This document shows positions 6,388 to 15,032 of a DNA stretch of 34,786 nt, in pieces. Under the pieces are notes generated by a model. It was not told where the DNA came from and ran no database searches. It saw only the letters and a program-made list of their open reading frames with translations. A program made the position numbers and the translations under genes. Every line of letters starts with the position of its first letter. Position 1 is the stretch's first letter. Origin of the DNA: Bacteroidales bacterium (GTDB taxonomy: Bacteria > Bacteroidota > Bacteroidia > Bacteroidales > P3); contig JAKSMO010000025.1 of NCBI GenBank assembly GCA_024400545.1, positions 1 to 34,786 on the forward strand, written 5' to 3'.

Positions 6388-6395
6388 GTTAGACG
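6388..6395 (-). promoter_or_regulatory. possible ECF-type -10 element (CGTCTAAC)
   Basis: The minus strand reads TTGCTGCGTCTAACTAGG about 40 bases before the 23-codon ORF. CGTC/CGTCTA-like -10 boxes are common for autoregulated ECF sigma genes, including those of Bacteroidota. A clear matching -35 box was not identified, and a T-rich segment lies upstream instead. Autoregulation of the sigma operon is therefore a suggestion only. Confidence 0.3.
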
Positions 6396-6473
6396 CAGCA
6401 ACCCACAAAAAACTACAAAAAAACTATATTTTTGTGGAACAAGAAAATCTAACGCATTAATATCCAATCGTTA

Positions 6474-6776
6474 TCAATCTATCGTTTCAAGCAGAAAACT
6501 GACTGGGCGAAACCCATCATTGCAACTAATCATGGCAGAAAACGGATTCTTCATCCAACCGTCATAGAAATTGCCACCACCTTGGGCCAGCTGTTCAACA
6601 AATTCGCGCATGGTTTTCCAAGCTTCATCGCAGAGACCCTCGGGCTTTTGGCCAGCAAGGCTGACCCAAGTCATGCCTTCACACACATCACAAGTATGGA
6701 GGATAGGATTTTCATACTGCGACTGCAAATCTTTGTAATCGGCCTTTCTGATAGCGGTTATTTTCACATTTTTCAT
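6474..6776 (-). CDS. TIGR04076 family protein
   Basis: A 100-residue protein beginning MKNVKITAIRK, the usual opening of the TIGR04076 family (small proteins of unknown role in anaerobes). It contains CDVCEGMTW, CDEAWKTM, GGGNFYDGWM and a C-terminal ISCNDGFRPVSFLLE, with four cysteines that could bind a metal or cofactor. No signal peptide or membrane span. The frame can be extended upstream to GTG 6791, but those codons overlap the promoter box (6781-6788), so ATG 6776 is preferred. Divergent from the FKBP gene. Biochemical function is not established for the family. Confidence 0.75.
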   Translation of the reverse strand: MKNVKITAIRKADYKDLQSQYENPILHTCDVCEGMTWVSLAGQKPEGLCDEAWKTMREFVEQLAQGGGNFYDGWMKNPFSAMISCNDGFRPVSFLLETID

Positions 6777-6780
6777 TTTG

Positions 6781-6788
6781 CAAAGATA
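6781..6788 (-). promoter_or_regulatory. -7 box TATCTTTG for TIGR04076 gene
   Basis: TATCTTTG on the minus strand ends only 4 bases before the ATG at 6776, so the transcript should start at or inside the start codon and be nearly leaderless. No good -33 box at 19 bp. It faces a second TATCTTTG at 6819-6826 in divergent orientation. Confidence 0.6.
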
Positions 6789-6818
6789 CACATTTTATTT
6801 TATATAAGATTTTTTTCG

Positions 6819-6826
6819 TATCTTTG
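6819..6826 (+). promoter_or_regulatory. -7 box TATCTTTG for FKBP gene
   Basis: Perfect TATCTTTG, 65 bases before the FKBP ATG at 6892, leaving a leader of about 55-60 bases. The -33 region is only T-rich. The two divergent -7 boxes form an inverted pair separated by 30 bases, so the two promoter regions must overlap and probably compete. Confidence 0.65.
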
Positions 6827-6891
6827 CATCGGAAAAAAGCGGGCTTGAAGTCCGCCAGATAATGAATAACAATTAAGAAAGAATACACAAA

Positions 6892-7497
6892 ATGGACAAA
6901 CTTAGCTATGCACTTGGCCTGAACATTGGCCAACAATTGAGAGGAATGGGTATGCAGGGCAAACTGGTGGCCAGTGATTTTGCCGCTGCAGTAGAAGATA
7001 TGGTAGAGGGTAAACCCATGCAGATTTCCGAAACCGAAGCCAACCAGCTGTTGAACGAATTTTTCACCCAACTGGAGAAAGAGCAGCAGGCCAAGGCAGC
7101 TGAAGCCGGCAAAGCAGCAAAAGAAGCTGGTGAGAAATTCTTGGCAGAGAATGCCAAACGTGAAGGCGTGGTGGTGACCAAGAGCGGTTTGCAGTACGAG
7201 GTATTGACCGAGGGTAGCGGCCGCAGCCCGAAGGCAACCGACACCGTGAGATGCCACTACCATGGCACCTTAATTGATGGTACCGTGTTTGACAGCTCAG
7301 TGCAGCGCAACCAACCTGCCGACTTTGGCTTGAATCAAGTGATTTCGGGTTGGACTGAAGGCGTACAGCTGATGAAAGAGGGTGCAAAGTACCGCTTTTA
7401 CCTGCCCTACAACCTGGCTTATGGCGAGCGTGGCGTTGGCGACATTCCCCCTTATGCCGCACTAATCTTTGATGTGGAGCTGATTGCCGTTTTGTAA
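6892..7497 (+). CDS. FKBP-type peptidyl-prolyl cis-trans isomerase (FklB/Mip-like)
   Basis: 201 residues. The N-terminal half (about 1-95) is the helical dimerisation domain typical of Mip/FklB/FkpA proteins (LSYALGLNIGQQL, then a long Glu/Ala/Lys helix). The C-terminal half (about 100-201) is the FKBP fold: SGLQYEVLTEGSG, TVRCHYHGTLIDGTVFDSS, the ISGWTEGVQLM binding segment, and the FYLPYNLAYGERG and IPPYAALIFDVELI strands. It catalyses proline isomerisation during protein folding. No signal peptide or lipobox is present, so a cytoplasmic location is likely, as for FklB. A strong terminator follows. Confidence 0.93.
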   Translation: MDKLSYALGLNIGQQLRGMGMQGKLVASDFAAAVEDMVEGKPMQISETEANQLLNEFFTQLEKEQQAKAAEAGKAAKEAGEKFLAENAKREGVVVTKSGLQYEVLTEGSGRSPKATDTVRCHYHGTLIDGTVFDSSVQRNQPADFGLNQVISGWTEGVQLMKEGAKYRFYLPYNLAYGERGVGDIPPYAALIFDVELIAVL

Positions 7498-7520
7498 ACC
7501 AGCCAAAGCATCATTCAATA

Positions 7521-7556
7521 AAAAGAAGGAGGCATCACGTGATGCCTCCTTCTTTT
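7521..7556. terminator. bidirectional intrinsic terminator
   Basis: Perfect inverted repeat centred between 7538 and 7539 (AAAAGAAGGAGGCATCAC with its complement), with A-run before and T-run after, so it functions in both directions. It separates the convergent FKBP and MFS transporter genes, ending 9 bases before the MFS stop codon. Confidence 0.9.
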
Positions 7557-7565
7557 TATTGATAT

Positions 7566-8738
7566 CTACCGCAATTTGTTGCGGGTGAAATGACCTTTGA
7601 CATAGAGCCAAAAACCTAAGAAACCTATGAGATTCAGTACCCATGCCCACCAAAATGCGACAGAGTAGCCATACTTCTCGGTAAGCACGCCTCCAAGAAG
7701 TATGCCAAGGCCGACACCCACATCCCAGGCCACAAGAATAGAGCTATTGGCTGTGCCTCGCTGGCTATGCGGAGCCAGATCGATAAACATATTCTGATAG
7801 GCCGGATACATGTGGCCATTGCCCAGTCCAATAACCAACGCCGCACCATAATAACCTATTGCATTGGGGACGGCGGCAAAAAGCAGATAGCCGCCCAAAG
7901 AGATACAGACACCTATGGCAGCATTGTAGGCAATGCGACCTTGGCGCAACGCCTTGCTACCTTGCAATCGGGAAATAATCAGACCTACGGCAAAAAGGAA
8001 GAAGAACGTGCCAGAGCCTCCCTGAATGTCGAGTTTTTCCTGACCATAAATGGCCACATAGGTAGAAACCACACCATAAGAAAAGGCAAAGCACATCATG
8101 GTGAGGGCCTCGCTCCAACCTTTGACCAAAAAGAAGCGATCAAGCGAGATGGGCTGCTTGCCTTGGACACGATCGCGAGGACGGAGTTTGACAGTACTAT
8201 CAATAATCAGCCCACCTAAAGCCACTACCATGGCCAGCCAAAAGATAATGTTGAAATTGTGGGTTGACACATAAATCCAAATGGCTACCGACGGACTAAT
8301 GGCAGAGGCGAGATTATTACTAAGACCATACAGCCCTATACCCTCTGTGCGCCGCGAAGAAGGCAGCACATCAATGGCCACAGTGCTATTGGCCACAGTG
8401 GTGAACCCAAACGGGACACCATGAACAGTGCGCACCAAAGCAAAAAGCATGAGCGTGCCCGCAGCCACATAGCCCACAAAAAATAAGGTAAACAGGGTGA
8501 AACTGATAAGGAGCACCATCTTACGCGGGAAACTATCCACAATATAACCACTAAAGAGACGGGCAATGAGTGCCATTATCGCATATCCGAAAAGGACAAG
8601 GCCAATGGTGTCTTTGCTGGCCCCGAATTGCTCACTTAAATAAATGGGCAAGAGCGGCGTAAGCAACATGAATGAAAAAAAGATCATGAAGTTGGCCAGC
8701 CATACCTTGATATAATTAGCATTCCAAAGTTTTTCCAT
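7566..8738 (-). CDS. MFS transporter
   Basis: 390 residues with twelve predicted membrane helices, the usual major facilitator size. The first-half signature after helix 2 appears as GYIVDSFPRKMVLL (loop 2-3), preceded by LFGYAIMALIARLFSG. A charged central loop (KLRPRDRVQGKQP, about 185-200) separates the halves. The second half has GNGHMYPAYQNMFIDLAP and GTANSSILVAWDVGVGLGILLGG. The substrate cannot be told from sequence; it resembles drug/arabinose-efflux-type exporters. It is last in a tight leftward operon, 6 bases after the LuxR-type regulator, which hints that the regulator or hemerythrin gene acts in the same stress response. Confidence 0.9.
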   Translation of the reverse strand: MEKLWNANYIKVWLANFMIFFSFMLLTPLLPIYLSEQFGASKDTIGLVLFGYAIMALIARLFSGYIVDSFPRKMVLLISFTLFTLFFVGYVAAGTLMLFALVRTVHGVPFGFTTVANSTVAIDVLPSSRRTEGIGLYGLSNNLASAISPSVAIWIYVSTHNFNIIFWLAMVVALGGLIIDSTVKLRPRDRVQGKQPISLDRFFLVKGWSEALTMMCFAFSYGVVSTYVAIYGQEKLDIQGGSGTFFFLFAVGLIISRLQGSKALRQGRIAYNAAIGVCISLGGYLLFAAVPNAIGYYGAALVIGLGNGHMYPAYQNMFIDLAPHSQRGTANSSILVAWDVGVGLGILLGGVLTEKYGYSVAFWWAWVLNLIGFLGFWLYVKGHFTRNKLR

Positions 8739-8744
8739 AATTAC

Positions 8745-9320
8745 CTATACAAGATTGTGAAGCATAGCATATACTGCGAGGCCTGCTACGGATTTGATGC
8801 CCGTTTTATGGGTGATATTTTTGCGGTGGGTGTTGACAGTGTGGATAGAAATACAAAGTTTGTCGGCAATCTCTTTGCTGCTACAGCCTTGCGCCACTAG
8901 CACAAGCACTTCCGACTCACGATCGGAGAGTTCGTAGCTGTCGTCGGTCATTTCGACATCCGGCTGGCAGCAATCGCGAAGTAGCTGAGCCACATGACTG
9001 CCCTGCTCACGAATATCAAGGATATTTTTGAACGACTGAAGCAGTTGGGGATCTACATATTGATAGACCAACCCAACAACAGCCATCTGGGGGCGGGCCT
9101 GCTGGATGGCAGCCAACTGCAATTTGGCAGACGAGGGCAGCAGTGTGGGGTTGACAATCATGATATCGGGCTGGATAGCCGACAATCGGAGTGGCAGATC
9201 GGCAGGCAACTCTCGCATGGGGGCGAGGAGACTGAACTCTTCATCGCTTAAAAACGACACAATACCTTCGCGGACAATGTCGGAAGGTTCAACAATCAGT
9301 AGGTTGATCTTGTGCTTCAT
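8745..9320 (-). CDS. LuxR-type response regulator with degenerate receiver
   Basis: 191 residues. Residues 1-120 have a receiver-like fold (INLLIVEPSDIVREGIVSFL, then PDIMIVNP), but the phospho-acceptor Asp is Asn57 and the acidic pocket is reduced to one Glu (E11), so classical phosphorylation is unlikely. Residues 128-191 are a complete LuxR/FixJ DNA-binding domain: LSDRESEVLVLVAQG, SSKEIADKLCISIHTVNTHRKNI, KTGIKSVAGLAVYA. Its start overlaps the hemerythrin stop by four bases (ATGA). It is probably a transcription factor controlled by partner binding or redox state rather than by a kinase; no kinase gene is adjacent. Confidence 0.88.
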   Translation of the reverse strand: MKHKINLLIVEPSDIVREGIVSFLSDEEFSLLAPMRELPADLPLRLSAIQPDIMIVNPTLLPSSAKLQLAAIQQARPQMAVVGLVYQYVDPQLLQSFKNILDIREQGSHVAQLLRDCCQPDVEMTDDSYELSDRESEVLVLVAQGCSSKEIADKLCISIHTVNTHRKNITHKTGIKSVAGLAVYAMLHNLV

Positions 9321-10009
9321 TCAATACTCCTTTCCAATTGTAATATATATGGCAGAAGTATTTTCTCTTCGAGCAAAGCATGTTTCTGCAAATCGGATGA
9401 AAGCTGGAGGATAAAGAAAACCAGTTCGTTAAGTTCTTCGGTGAGAGCATCACCCGGAAGGTATTTGTAAACGATCTGGGTGAGATCGGTAAGTCGATCG
9501 ACCATATCGGTGTGATTGTCAGCAAAATGTTCGGCCACGGGACGATCTGTCTTATTGCCAGCCAGAAGTGCCTGGATGTAGGGGAACACCTCTTGTTCCT
9601 CACAGGCAAAATGGTCGATAACCTCTTTCTTATAGTCGGCAAAAAATTGATTGAGAATCTGGCCATAACGATCACCGGCATGGGAGGCAACTTTGACAAG
9701 ATGACGTTCGATATGAGGTAAGCGCTCGCGTAAATAGTACTGATGGGACACCAACAAATAGGGAACCAACTGGCTCATGGCCGGCGAATGTAGGAAATTG
9801 GCAGAAGGCAAATAATCATCGAAAGAATACACATTGCAGACTAATAGTACGAAATCAACATCGAGATTGTGCTGCAAACAAACCTCTGCCACACTTCGTT
9901 CACCAAAACCTAGTGTGACACCCAAACGAGGCATGACGAGAATCAAATTATGATTGGCGGCTATGACATCCGCCATCTTCATCTTGGAAGTAAAATATTT
10001 AGTATTCAT
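9317..10009 (-). CDS. hemerythrin domain protein (RIC/ScdA/YtfE-like)
   Basis: 230 residues. An N-terminal ScdA_N/DUF542-like segment (about 12-58; MADVIAANHNLILVMPRLG, SVAEVCLQHNLDVDFVLLV) precedes a hemerythrin HHE domain (about 80-228). The di-iron ligand pattern is visible: SHQYYLRERLPHI, DHFACEEQEVFPY (HxxxE), NHTDMVDRL and KHALLEEKILLPY (HxxxE). Related RIC proteins repair iron-sulphur clusters damaged by nitric oxide or oxidants. The CC motif that often ends the ScdA_N domain is absent. The ATG directly follows the murF-alr stop (TAAATG), and the 3' end overlaps the regulator gene. Confidence 0.85.
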   Translation of the reverse strand: MNTKYFTSKMKMADVIAANHNLILVMPRLGVTLGFGERSVAEVCLQHNLDVDFVLLVCNVYSFDDYLPSANFLHSPAMSQLVPYLLVSHQYYLRERLPHIERHLVKVASHAGDRYGQILNQFFADYKKEVIDHFACEEQEVFPYIQALLAGNKTDRPVAEHFADNHTDMVDRLTDLTQIVYKYLPGDALTEELNELVFFILQLSSDLQKHALLEEKILLPYILQLERSIE

Positions 10010-12508
10010 TTATTCTTGATAATATACTCTTTTTACACGAGGAGAAACCGAAGTGAGAATTTCATAAGGAATAGTACCCGCAGCTGCCGAAATTTGCTTA
10101 AGCAGATCAGCATCGCCAAAGATGACCACTTCGTCACCTTCGATGCACGTCACATCAGTCACATCCAAAAAACACATATCCATGCAGATGGATCCAATAA
10201 TAGGAACTTGATGCCCATTTACCAACACACGGCCATTCTCATAGCCCAGATGCCGGTTGAGACCATCGGCATAACCAATAGAAATGATGGCAATACGAGA
10301 ATCTCGTTGTGCCACCCATCGGCGATTATACCCAACTGTATCACCACGGGGAATATCTTTCAGTTGAGAAATACGCGTTTTAAGCGCCGAAACTGGCTTC
10401 AGGTATTTCTGCACCTCAGGCTCTGGCGCTATACCATAAAGACCAATGCCCAAACGCACCATATCGAACTGTGCCTGGGGGAAGCGGGCTATGCCTGAGG
10501 AATTGAGGATATGGCGGAGAATACCTTCGTCGGCAAGCGCCTGCTTGAGCTGAGTGCTCCACTGATCAAAACGACTGATTTGCAAATGCGTATATTCGTC
10601 TTGGCTCGGATCGTCGGCACAAGCAAAATGAGAGAAGATAGACTGAACACGGAGTACGCAATCGGGAGCTTTGAATCGACGGATTAATTCATCCAAGTCA
10701 TTGGCAGAAAAGCCCAAGCGATGCATTCCGGTATCGAGCTCTATATGCACGGGCATTTTTCCAGAAATGCCACTCAAACGAACAGCATCGGAATAAGCTT
10801 CAAAGATGCGGAACGAGTAAATGTCTGGTTCTAACTGATAACGAATAATATCTGGAAAACTTTCTTCCTCTGGATTCATCACCATAATGGGCAGGGTGAT
10901 GCCTTTGCGCCGGAGATCGACACCCTCATCGGAATATGCGACAGTAAGGTAATCGACATGATTGTACTGCAAAGCACTTGCAACCTCTTCCTTGCCTGCA
11001 CCATAGCTAGCAGCCTTCACCATAGCCATGAGCTTGGTGGTGGGACTAATCAGCGACCGATAATGATTTAGATTTGAGATGAGATTATCAAGATTCACCT
11101 CCATGATCGTCTGATGACTTTTACGCTGGAGAAGACACGCAATATCTTCAAAATGGAACAGTCGCGCACCTTTCAACAGTATGGTCTGATTGGCAAAGGA
11201 ATCGGAATCAAGTTGACGAATAAAGTCTTCAGTAGTAGGATAAAACGTTGCAAAAATATTAGCAAACAAAGCATTATTGCGACATAGAGCCTCGCCAATA
11301 CCAATGAATCTGGTAATGCCATGCTGGCTAATAAGCGTGGCAACTTGCTGATATAAATCACATTCAGCCACACCTGCCTGAAGGATATCACTCATGATGA
11401 GCGTTTTGCCTTGGTGTTGGCGCTCGTGCATGACAAAATCAAGCGCAATAGTGAGGGAGTTGAGATCGAGACTATAGCTGTCGTTGACCAGCAGACTATT
11501 ATTAAGTGCCTCTTTCATCTCTAAGCGCATAGCCACCGGCGCGAGCTGGGAACAACGCTGGGCAATCCATTGGCCAGTATAGCCCAAATAGAAAAGCAGC
11601 GTGATGCAATGCATAGCATTTTCGGCTGACGCACGATCGATAAAAGGAATTGTTATCTGAGTATCAACCTCTTGATATCGAACTGTCAATACGGTATGAT
11701 TGCGCTCTACTTGGGTGCCAACCAATCTGACAGTATCATCATCGGAGCTTCCCCAGGTAAAACGCTGGATATTACGGAATGCTTCTTGCTGGAGGATTGC
11801 CGACTGGATTTCTTTATAGTCGGAACAATAAATAAGTGTTTGGCAATGCAGAAACAGATTGAGTTTTTCGGCAATTTTCTGACTTCGGGTAAGGAAGTTC
11901 TCATCGTGGGCAGAGCCAATATTGGAGAAAATACCAATAGTAGGATTGATTACCCGACGCAACTTATCCATCTCCCCTACCTCAGATATACCAGCTTCGA
12001 ACACACCTATTTGAGTATTGTGACCAAGCTGCCAAACAGATAGTGGCACACCTATTTGAGAGTTGTAGCTTCGCGGACTGGCAACAATCTTTCTGTCGTC
12101 GCCCAACATTTGCACAATCCAGTCCTTTATAATGGTCTTTCCGTTACTACCAGTAATTCCAACAACAGGGATGTCAAACAATGTACGACGATAGGCCGCC
12201 AACTGCTGAAGGGACAATACGACGTCTTTGACATACCAAAAATTAGCTTTTTCACACTGTGCAAATTGAGACAGACACGTATCCGGCACATCGCTGCTCG
12301 GCACTACAAAATTGCGGACACCTCGCTGATAAAGGTCGTAAACGTAACGGCAACCGGTATTTCGATTGGTAGGAATGGCGAAAAAGATAAAATGCGACAA
12401 ATCGCCACTATGACGACTGTCGGTAAGAAGTTGTTCGACTTCGCAATTAGGATCCTGCACTTCGGCAGTGGACCCTTTGAGAATGTTGGTAATTTCTATC
12501 GGTTTCAA
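10010..12508 (-). CDS. murF-alr: bifunctional MurF ligase / alanine racemase
   Basis: 832 residues, a fusion characteristic of Bacteroidota. The N-terminal part (about 1-455) is MurF, UDP-MurNAc-tripeptide:D-Ala-D-Ala ligase, with the ATP loop GITGSNGKT (117-125) and the NIGSAHDENF segment. The C-terminal part (about 463-832) is a PLP-dependent alanine racemase: MAMVKAASYGAG supplies the PLP lysine, ELDTGMHRLGF and RLGIGLYG are family motifs, and GYADGLNR lies near the catalytic tyrosine region. One polypeptide thus makes D-alanine and attaches D-Ala-D-Ala to the peptidoglycan precursor in the cytoplasm. It overlaps the DUF2851 gene by four bases and abuts the hemerythrin gene. Confidence 0.95.
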   Translation of the reverse strand: MKPIEITNILKGSTAEVQDPNCEVEQLLTDSRHSGDLSHFIFFAIPTNRNTGCRYVYDLYQRGVRNFVVPSSDVPDTCLSQFAQCEKANFWYVKDVVLSLQQLAAYRRTLFDIPVVGITGSNGKTIIKDWIVQMLGDDRKIVASPRSYNSQIGVPLSVWQLGHNTQIGVFEAGISEVGEMDKLRRVINPTIGIFSNIGSAHDENFLTRSQKIAEKLNLFLHCQTLIYCSDYKEIQSAILQQEAFRNIQRFTWGSSDDDTVRLVGTQVERNHTVLTVRYQEVDTQITIPFIDRASAENAMHCITLLFYLGYTGQWIAQRCSQLAPVAMRLEMKEALNNSLLVNDSYSLDLNSLTIALDFVMHERQHQGKTLIMSDILQAGVAECDLYQQVATLISQHGITRFIGIGEALCRNNALFANIFATFYPTTEDFIRQLDSDSFANQTILLKGARLFHFEDIACLLQRKSHQTIMEVNLDNLISNLNHYRSLISPTTKLMAMVKAASYGAGKEEVASALQYNHVDYLTVAYSDEGVDLRRKGITLPIMVMNPEEESFPDIIRYQLEPDIYSFRIFEAYSDAVRLSGISGKMPVHIELDTGMHRLGFSANDLDELIRRFKAPDCVLRVQSIFSHFACADDPSQDEYTHLQISRFDQWSTQLKQALADEGILRHILNSSGIARFPQAQFDMVRLGIGLYGIAPEPEVQKYLKPVSALKTRISQLKDIPRGDTVGYNRRWVAQRDSRIAIISIGYADGLNRHLGYENGRVLVNGHQVPIIGSICMDMCFLDVTDVTCIEGDEVVIFGDADLLKQISAAAGTIPYEILTSVSPRVKRVYYQE

Positions 12509-13788
12509 TGTACAAGTATTTTATACCCTATCTGACAATTAAGACAACGATGCTGTGAACAATAGTTATTGAATAACTGGATGAGGGCCTGACTTTGTGC
12601 TGCATTTTGAGCATTAATGTCAACGGATGCCCATTGACTTATTATATTATTCTTCTCCGGTTTGAGCTGTTGCAAGATGTCTATTGCCTGATCTTTATAT
12701 TCTTGCTGACCATGCTGGTTGCCGTATTCGAACAACAACGGGACCCAGGCATTGATAATGAGTAAGTCTATAAAACTTTTGCCCAATTTCTTTGGAGAGC
12801 CCTGCGACGGTTGATCAAATTGGTAGTGACAGGTCCAGTAATCTGAGGCACGGACATCAAATAGTTTTTGAATCTCAGCAGCAGAAGTGGTTTCCAACAG
12901 CTTGCTGAAAAGATTTCGAGAACCACATATCAGCTGTGCGAACTGACTGATTCTCAAGGTGGGAAATCCATTAGGGCGCAGGCGGAAGAATTTCCATAAA
13001 TAACCTGCAATAGGAGTTAGGTGAGCCCCTTGACGGATAGCCTCATAATCAGACTGCAAAAGCCTGGGATACTCATCTTCAAAATAACCATCCAACAAGC
13101 CAGCCTGACCCATAAGGATTGCTTCTACCCGTTGCGGCTTATCGCGCCACCTAGCTAAGAGATTCTGATCGGTGGCTCGGGCCAAAAGTTCAAAGGGGAA
13201 ACTGTTAGCTTTTCCGCCAAAATAATGAGCCAGCAGCCAATAACATGTCTGCTCCCAATTGCCATGGCTGTCGGTAAGAAGCCGACGCACATTATCACAC
13301 TTGGACTCAACTCGCTCCATGGCTAGTCGCTCCAAAGTTGATGACAGATAAAACGAGGGCAAATCCTTCAGGTGATTCATGCACGGAATCGGCATCGGAT
13401 CGGGAGGATTGATCAGGGCATCATAATTTACCCACAAAGCTTCAGGTATATGCTTTGATATATCGAGGGTTGGCAAAGAATGACAATTATGCAGAGTGAT
13501 GGAGGTATCATGCTCAAAAACAACATGCAGCACTACATTGTCGTAAGCTCGATTGTTGCTGTGCTTATGCACATTCCAATCGGACGCCTTCACATGAACT
13601 TCTACATTCCCCACCCACAAGGTATCACCAATTCTTACACGAGCATCAAAAAAATCTGGTCCAGCGTCTTTATTGAGAAATCCAGCTCGCTCAACAACGA
13701 CCAAGGACCCATCGTCAGTGCGAAGTTCGCCCTCTAGCAGTTGGTGCTGCCATATATATTGCAAAAATGACTCGGAAGGGCGAAACAT
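12505..13788 (-). CDS. DUF2851 family protein
   Basis: 427 residues from the ATG at 13788 (a TTG three codons upstream is less likely). Family signatures near the N-terminus: FLQYIWQHQLL, VERAGFLNKDAGPDFFDARVRIG, WVGNVEVHVKASDW and DNVVLHVVFEHD. That block resembles a nuclease-like core of the PD-(D/E)XK type (GPDF, then NVEVHVK), although activity is unproven for this family. The C-terminus carries a cysteine cluster (CSQHRCLNC). It is soluble. The stop overlaps the murF-alr start (ATGA), as often seen for DUF2851 genes in Bacteroidota. Start of the tight five-gene leftward run. Confidence 0.85.
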   Translation of the reverse strand: MFRPSESFLQYIWQHQLLEGELRTDDGSLVVVERAGFLNKDAGPDFFDARVRIGDTLWVGNVEVHVKASDWNVHKHSNNRAYDNVVLHVVFEHDTSITLHNCHSLPTLDISKHIPEALWVNYDALINPPDPMPIPCMNHLKDLPSFYLSSTLERLAMERVESKCDNVRRLLTDSHGNWEQTCYWLLAHYFGGKANSFPFELLARATDQNLLARWRDKPQRVEAILMGQAGLLDGYFEDEYPRLLQSDYEAIRQGAHLTPIAGYLWKFFRLRPNGFPTLRISQFAQLICGSRNLFSKLLETTSAAEIQKLFDVRASDYWTCHYQFDQPSQGSPKKLGKSFIDLLIINAWVPLLFEYGNQHGQQEYKDQAIDILQQLKPEKNNIISQWASVDINAQNAAQSQALIQLFNNYCSQHRCLNCQIGYKILVH

Positions 13789-13804
13789 AATATTCAATAT
13801 TAAA

Positions 13805-13834
13805 TGGGGAGTTTGAAATCAATCACACTCCCCA
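13805..13834 (-). terminator. hairpin between dnaJ and DUF2851 gene
   Basis: TGGGGAGT (13805-13812) pairs with ACTCCCCA (13827-13834), an 8-bp stem with a 14-base loop, just after the dnaJ stop. No T-run follows on the minus strand, so it may be only a weak terminator, a processing site, or an mRNA stability hairpin separating the chaperone genes from the downstream operon. Confidence 0.4.
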
Positions 13835-13843
13835 ATTATCTTT

Positions 13844-15010
13844 TTAATTAAACAATCCTTTTACTTTGTCGAGAAAACTACGATCCTGTTTGGACGGATT
13901 GGGTTGGAAATTAGGCGACTGATCCAACTTTGTGAGCAGTTCTTTCTCTTCACGAGTCAGACTCTTAGGCACCCACACGTTGAGGCTCACCAGCAAATCT
14001 CCTCGTCCATAGCCATTCACTTCCGGGAGACCTTTACCTTTGAGGCGCAACACCTTACCTGATGGTGTACCCGACTCAATCTTAACCTTTCCCTTGCCAG
14101 AGAGCGTAGGAATCTCGATAGAAGCTCCCATTGCGGCCTGACCATAGGTTATAAAGGCTTTGTAATAAAGATTGGTATCTTGTCGCTCAAAAAGTTCGTG
14201 CGGTTGCTCTTCAATCAATACAATCAAGTCGCCAGGGATGCCACCATGAGGAGCAGCATTACCCTTACCCGACATAGACAGCTGCATACCATTGGCCACA
14301 CCTGCAGGAATATTGATATTGATGATTTCTTCAGCACGAACGATGCCCTCGCCATTGCAGCTACGGCATTTATCTTTGATAATCTGACCTTGGCCTCCAC
14401 AATGAGGGCAAACACTCTGCGTTTGCATTTGACCGAGGATGGTGCGACGGATTTCGGTAACCACGCCAGAGCCGCCACAATGTGAACAGGTTTCGAAGCT
14501 ATTGTTACGAGCGCCAGAACCGCCACAATCTTTGCATGCCACATATTTAGCCACCTTAATCTTTTTCTCGCAACCGCTATCAATTTCCTCCAAGGTCATT
14601 TTCACCTTGATACGCAAATTGGAGCCACGAGAAGCGGTGCGGGCACGACGACCAGAAGCACTTCCGCCACCAAAACCGCCAAAGCCTCCAAAGCCTCCGC
14701 CACCAAAAATATCGCCTAAGATATCGCCAAAGTGAGAGAAGATGTCGTTCATATCCATTCCGCCACCATAGCCACCAGCACCTCCTTCGAAAGCAGCATG
14801 ACCAAACTGGTCATATTTAGCCTTCTTGTCAGGATTACTCAGCACATCATAAGCTTCAGCTGCTTCTTTGAATTTCTCTTCAGCTTCTTTGTCGCCAGGG
14901 TTTCTATCGGGATGGTATTTGAGCGCCATTTTGCGATAAGCTTTTTTCAGCTCATCAGCAGAAGCGTCACGACCAACGCCTAATACTTCATAGTAATCTC
15001 TCTTTGCCAT
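13844..15010 (-). CDS. dnaJ: molecular chaperone DnaJ (Hsp40)
   Basis: 388 residues, full-length type I DnaJ. Residues 1-70 are the J-domain with intact HPD (YHPDRNPGD). A Gly/Phe region (about 74-118, [12 protein letters not shown]) follows. The zinc-binding domain has four CxxCxGxG repeats ([32 protein letters not shown]). The C-terminal substrate-binding domains contain [19 protein letters not shown]. It delivers unfolded proteins to DnaK and stimulates its ATPase. 22 bases downstream of grpE, same strand. dnaK is not in this window. Confidence 0.97.
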   Translation of the reverse strand: MAKRDYYEVLGVGRDASADELKKAYRKMALKYHPDRNPGDKEAEEKFKEAAEAYDVLSNPDKKAKYDQFGHAAFEGGAGGYGGGMDMNDIFSHFGDILGDIFGGGGFGGFGGFGGGSASGRRARTASRGSNLRIKVKMTLEEIDSGCEKKIKVAKYVACKDCGGSGARNNSFETCSHCGGSGVVTEIRRTILGQMQTQSVCPHCGGQGQIIKDKCRSCNGEGIVRAEEIININIPAGVANGMQLSMSGKGNAAPHGGIPGDLIVLIEEQPHELFERQDTNLYYKAFITYGQAAMGASIEIPTLSGKGKVKIESGTPSGKVLRLKGKGLPEVNGYGRGDLLVSLNVWVPKSLTREEKELLTKLDQSPNFQPNPSKQDRSFLDKVKGLFN

Positions 15011-15032
15011 TTTCTAAGTATTATCACATTAA

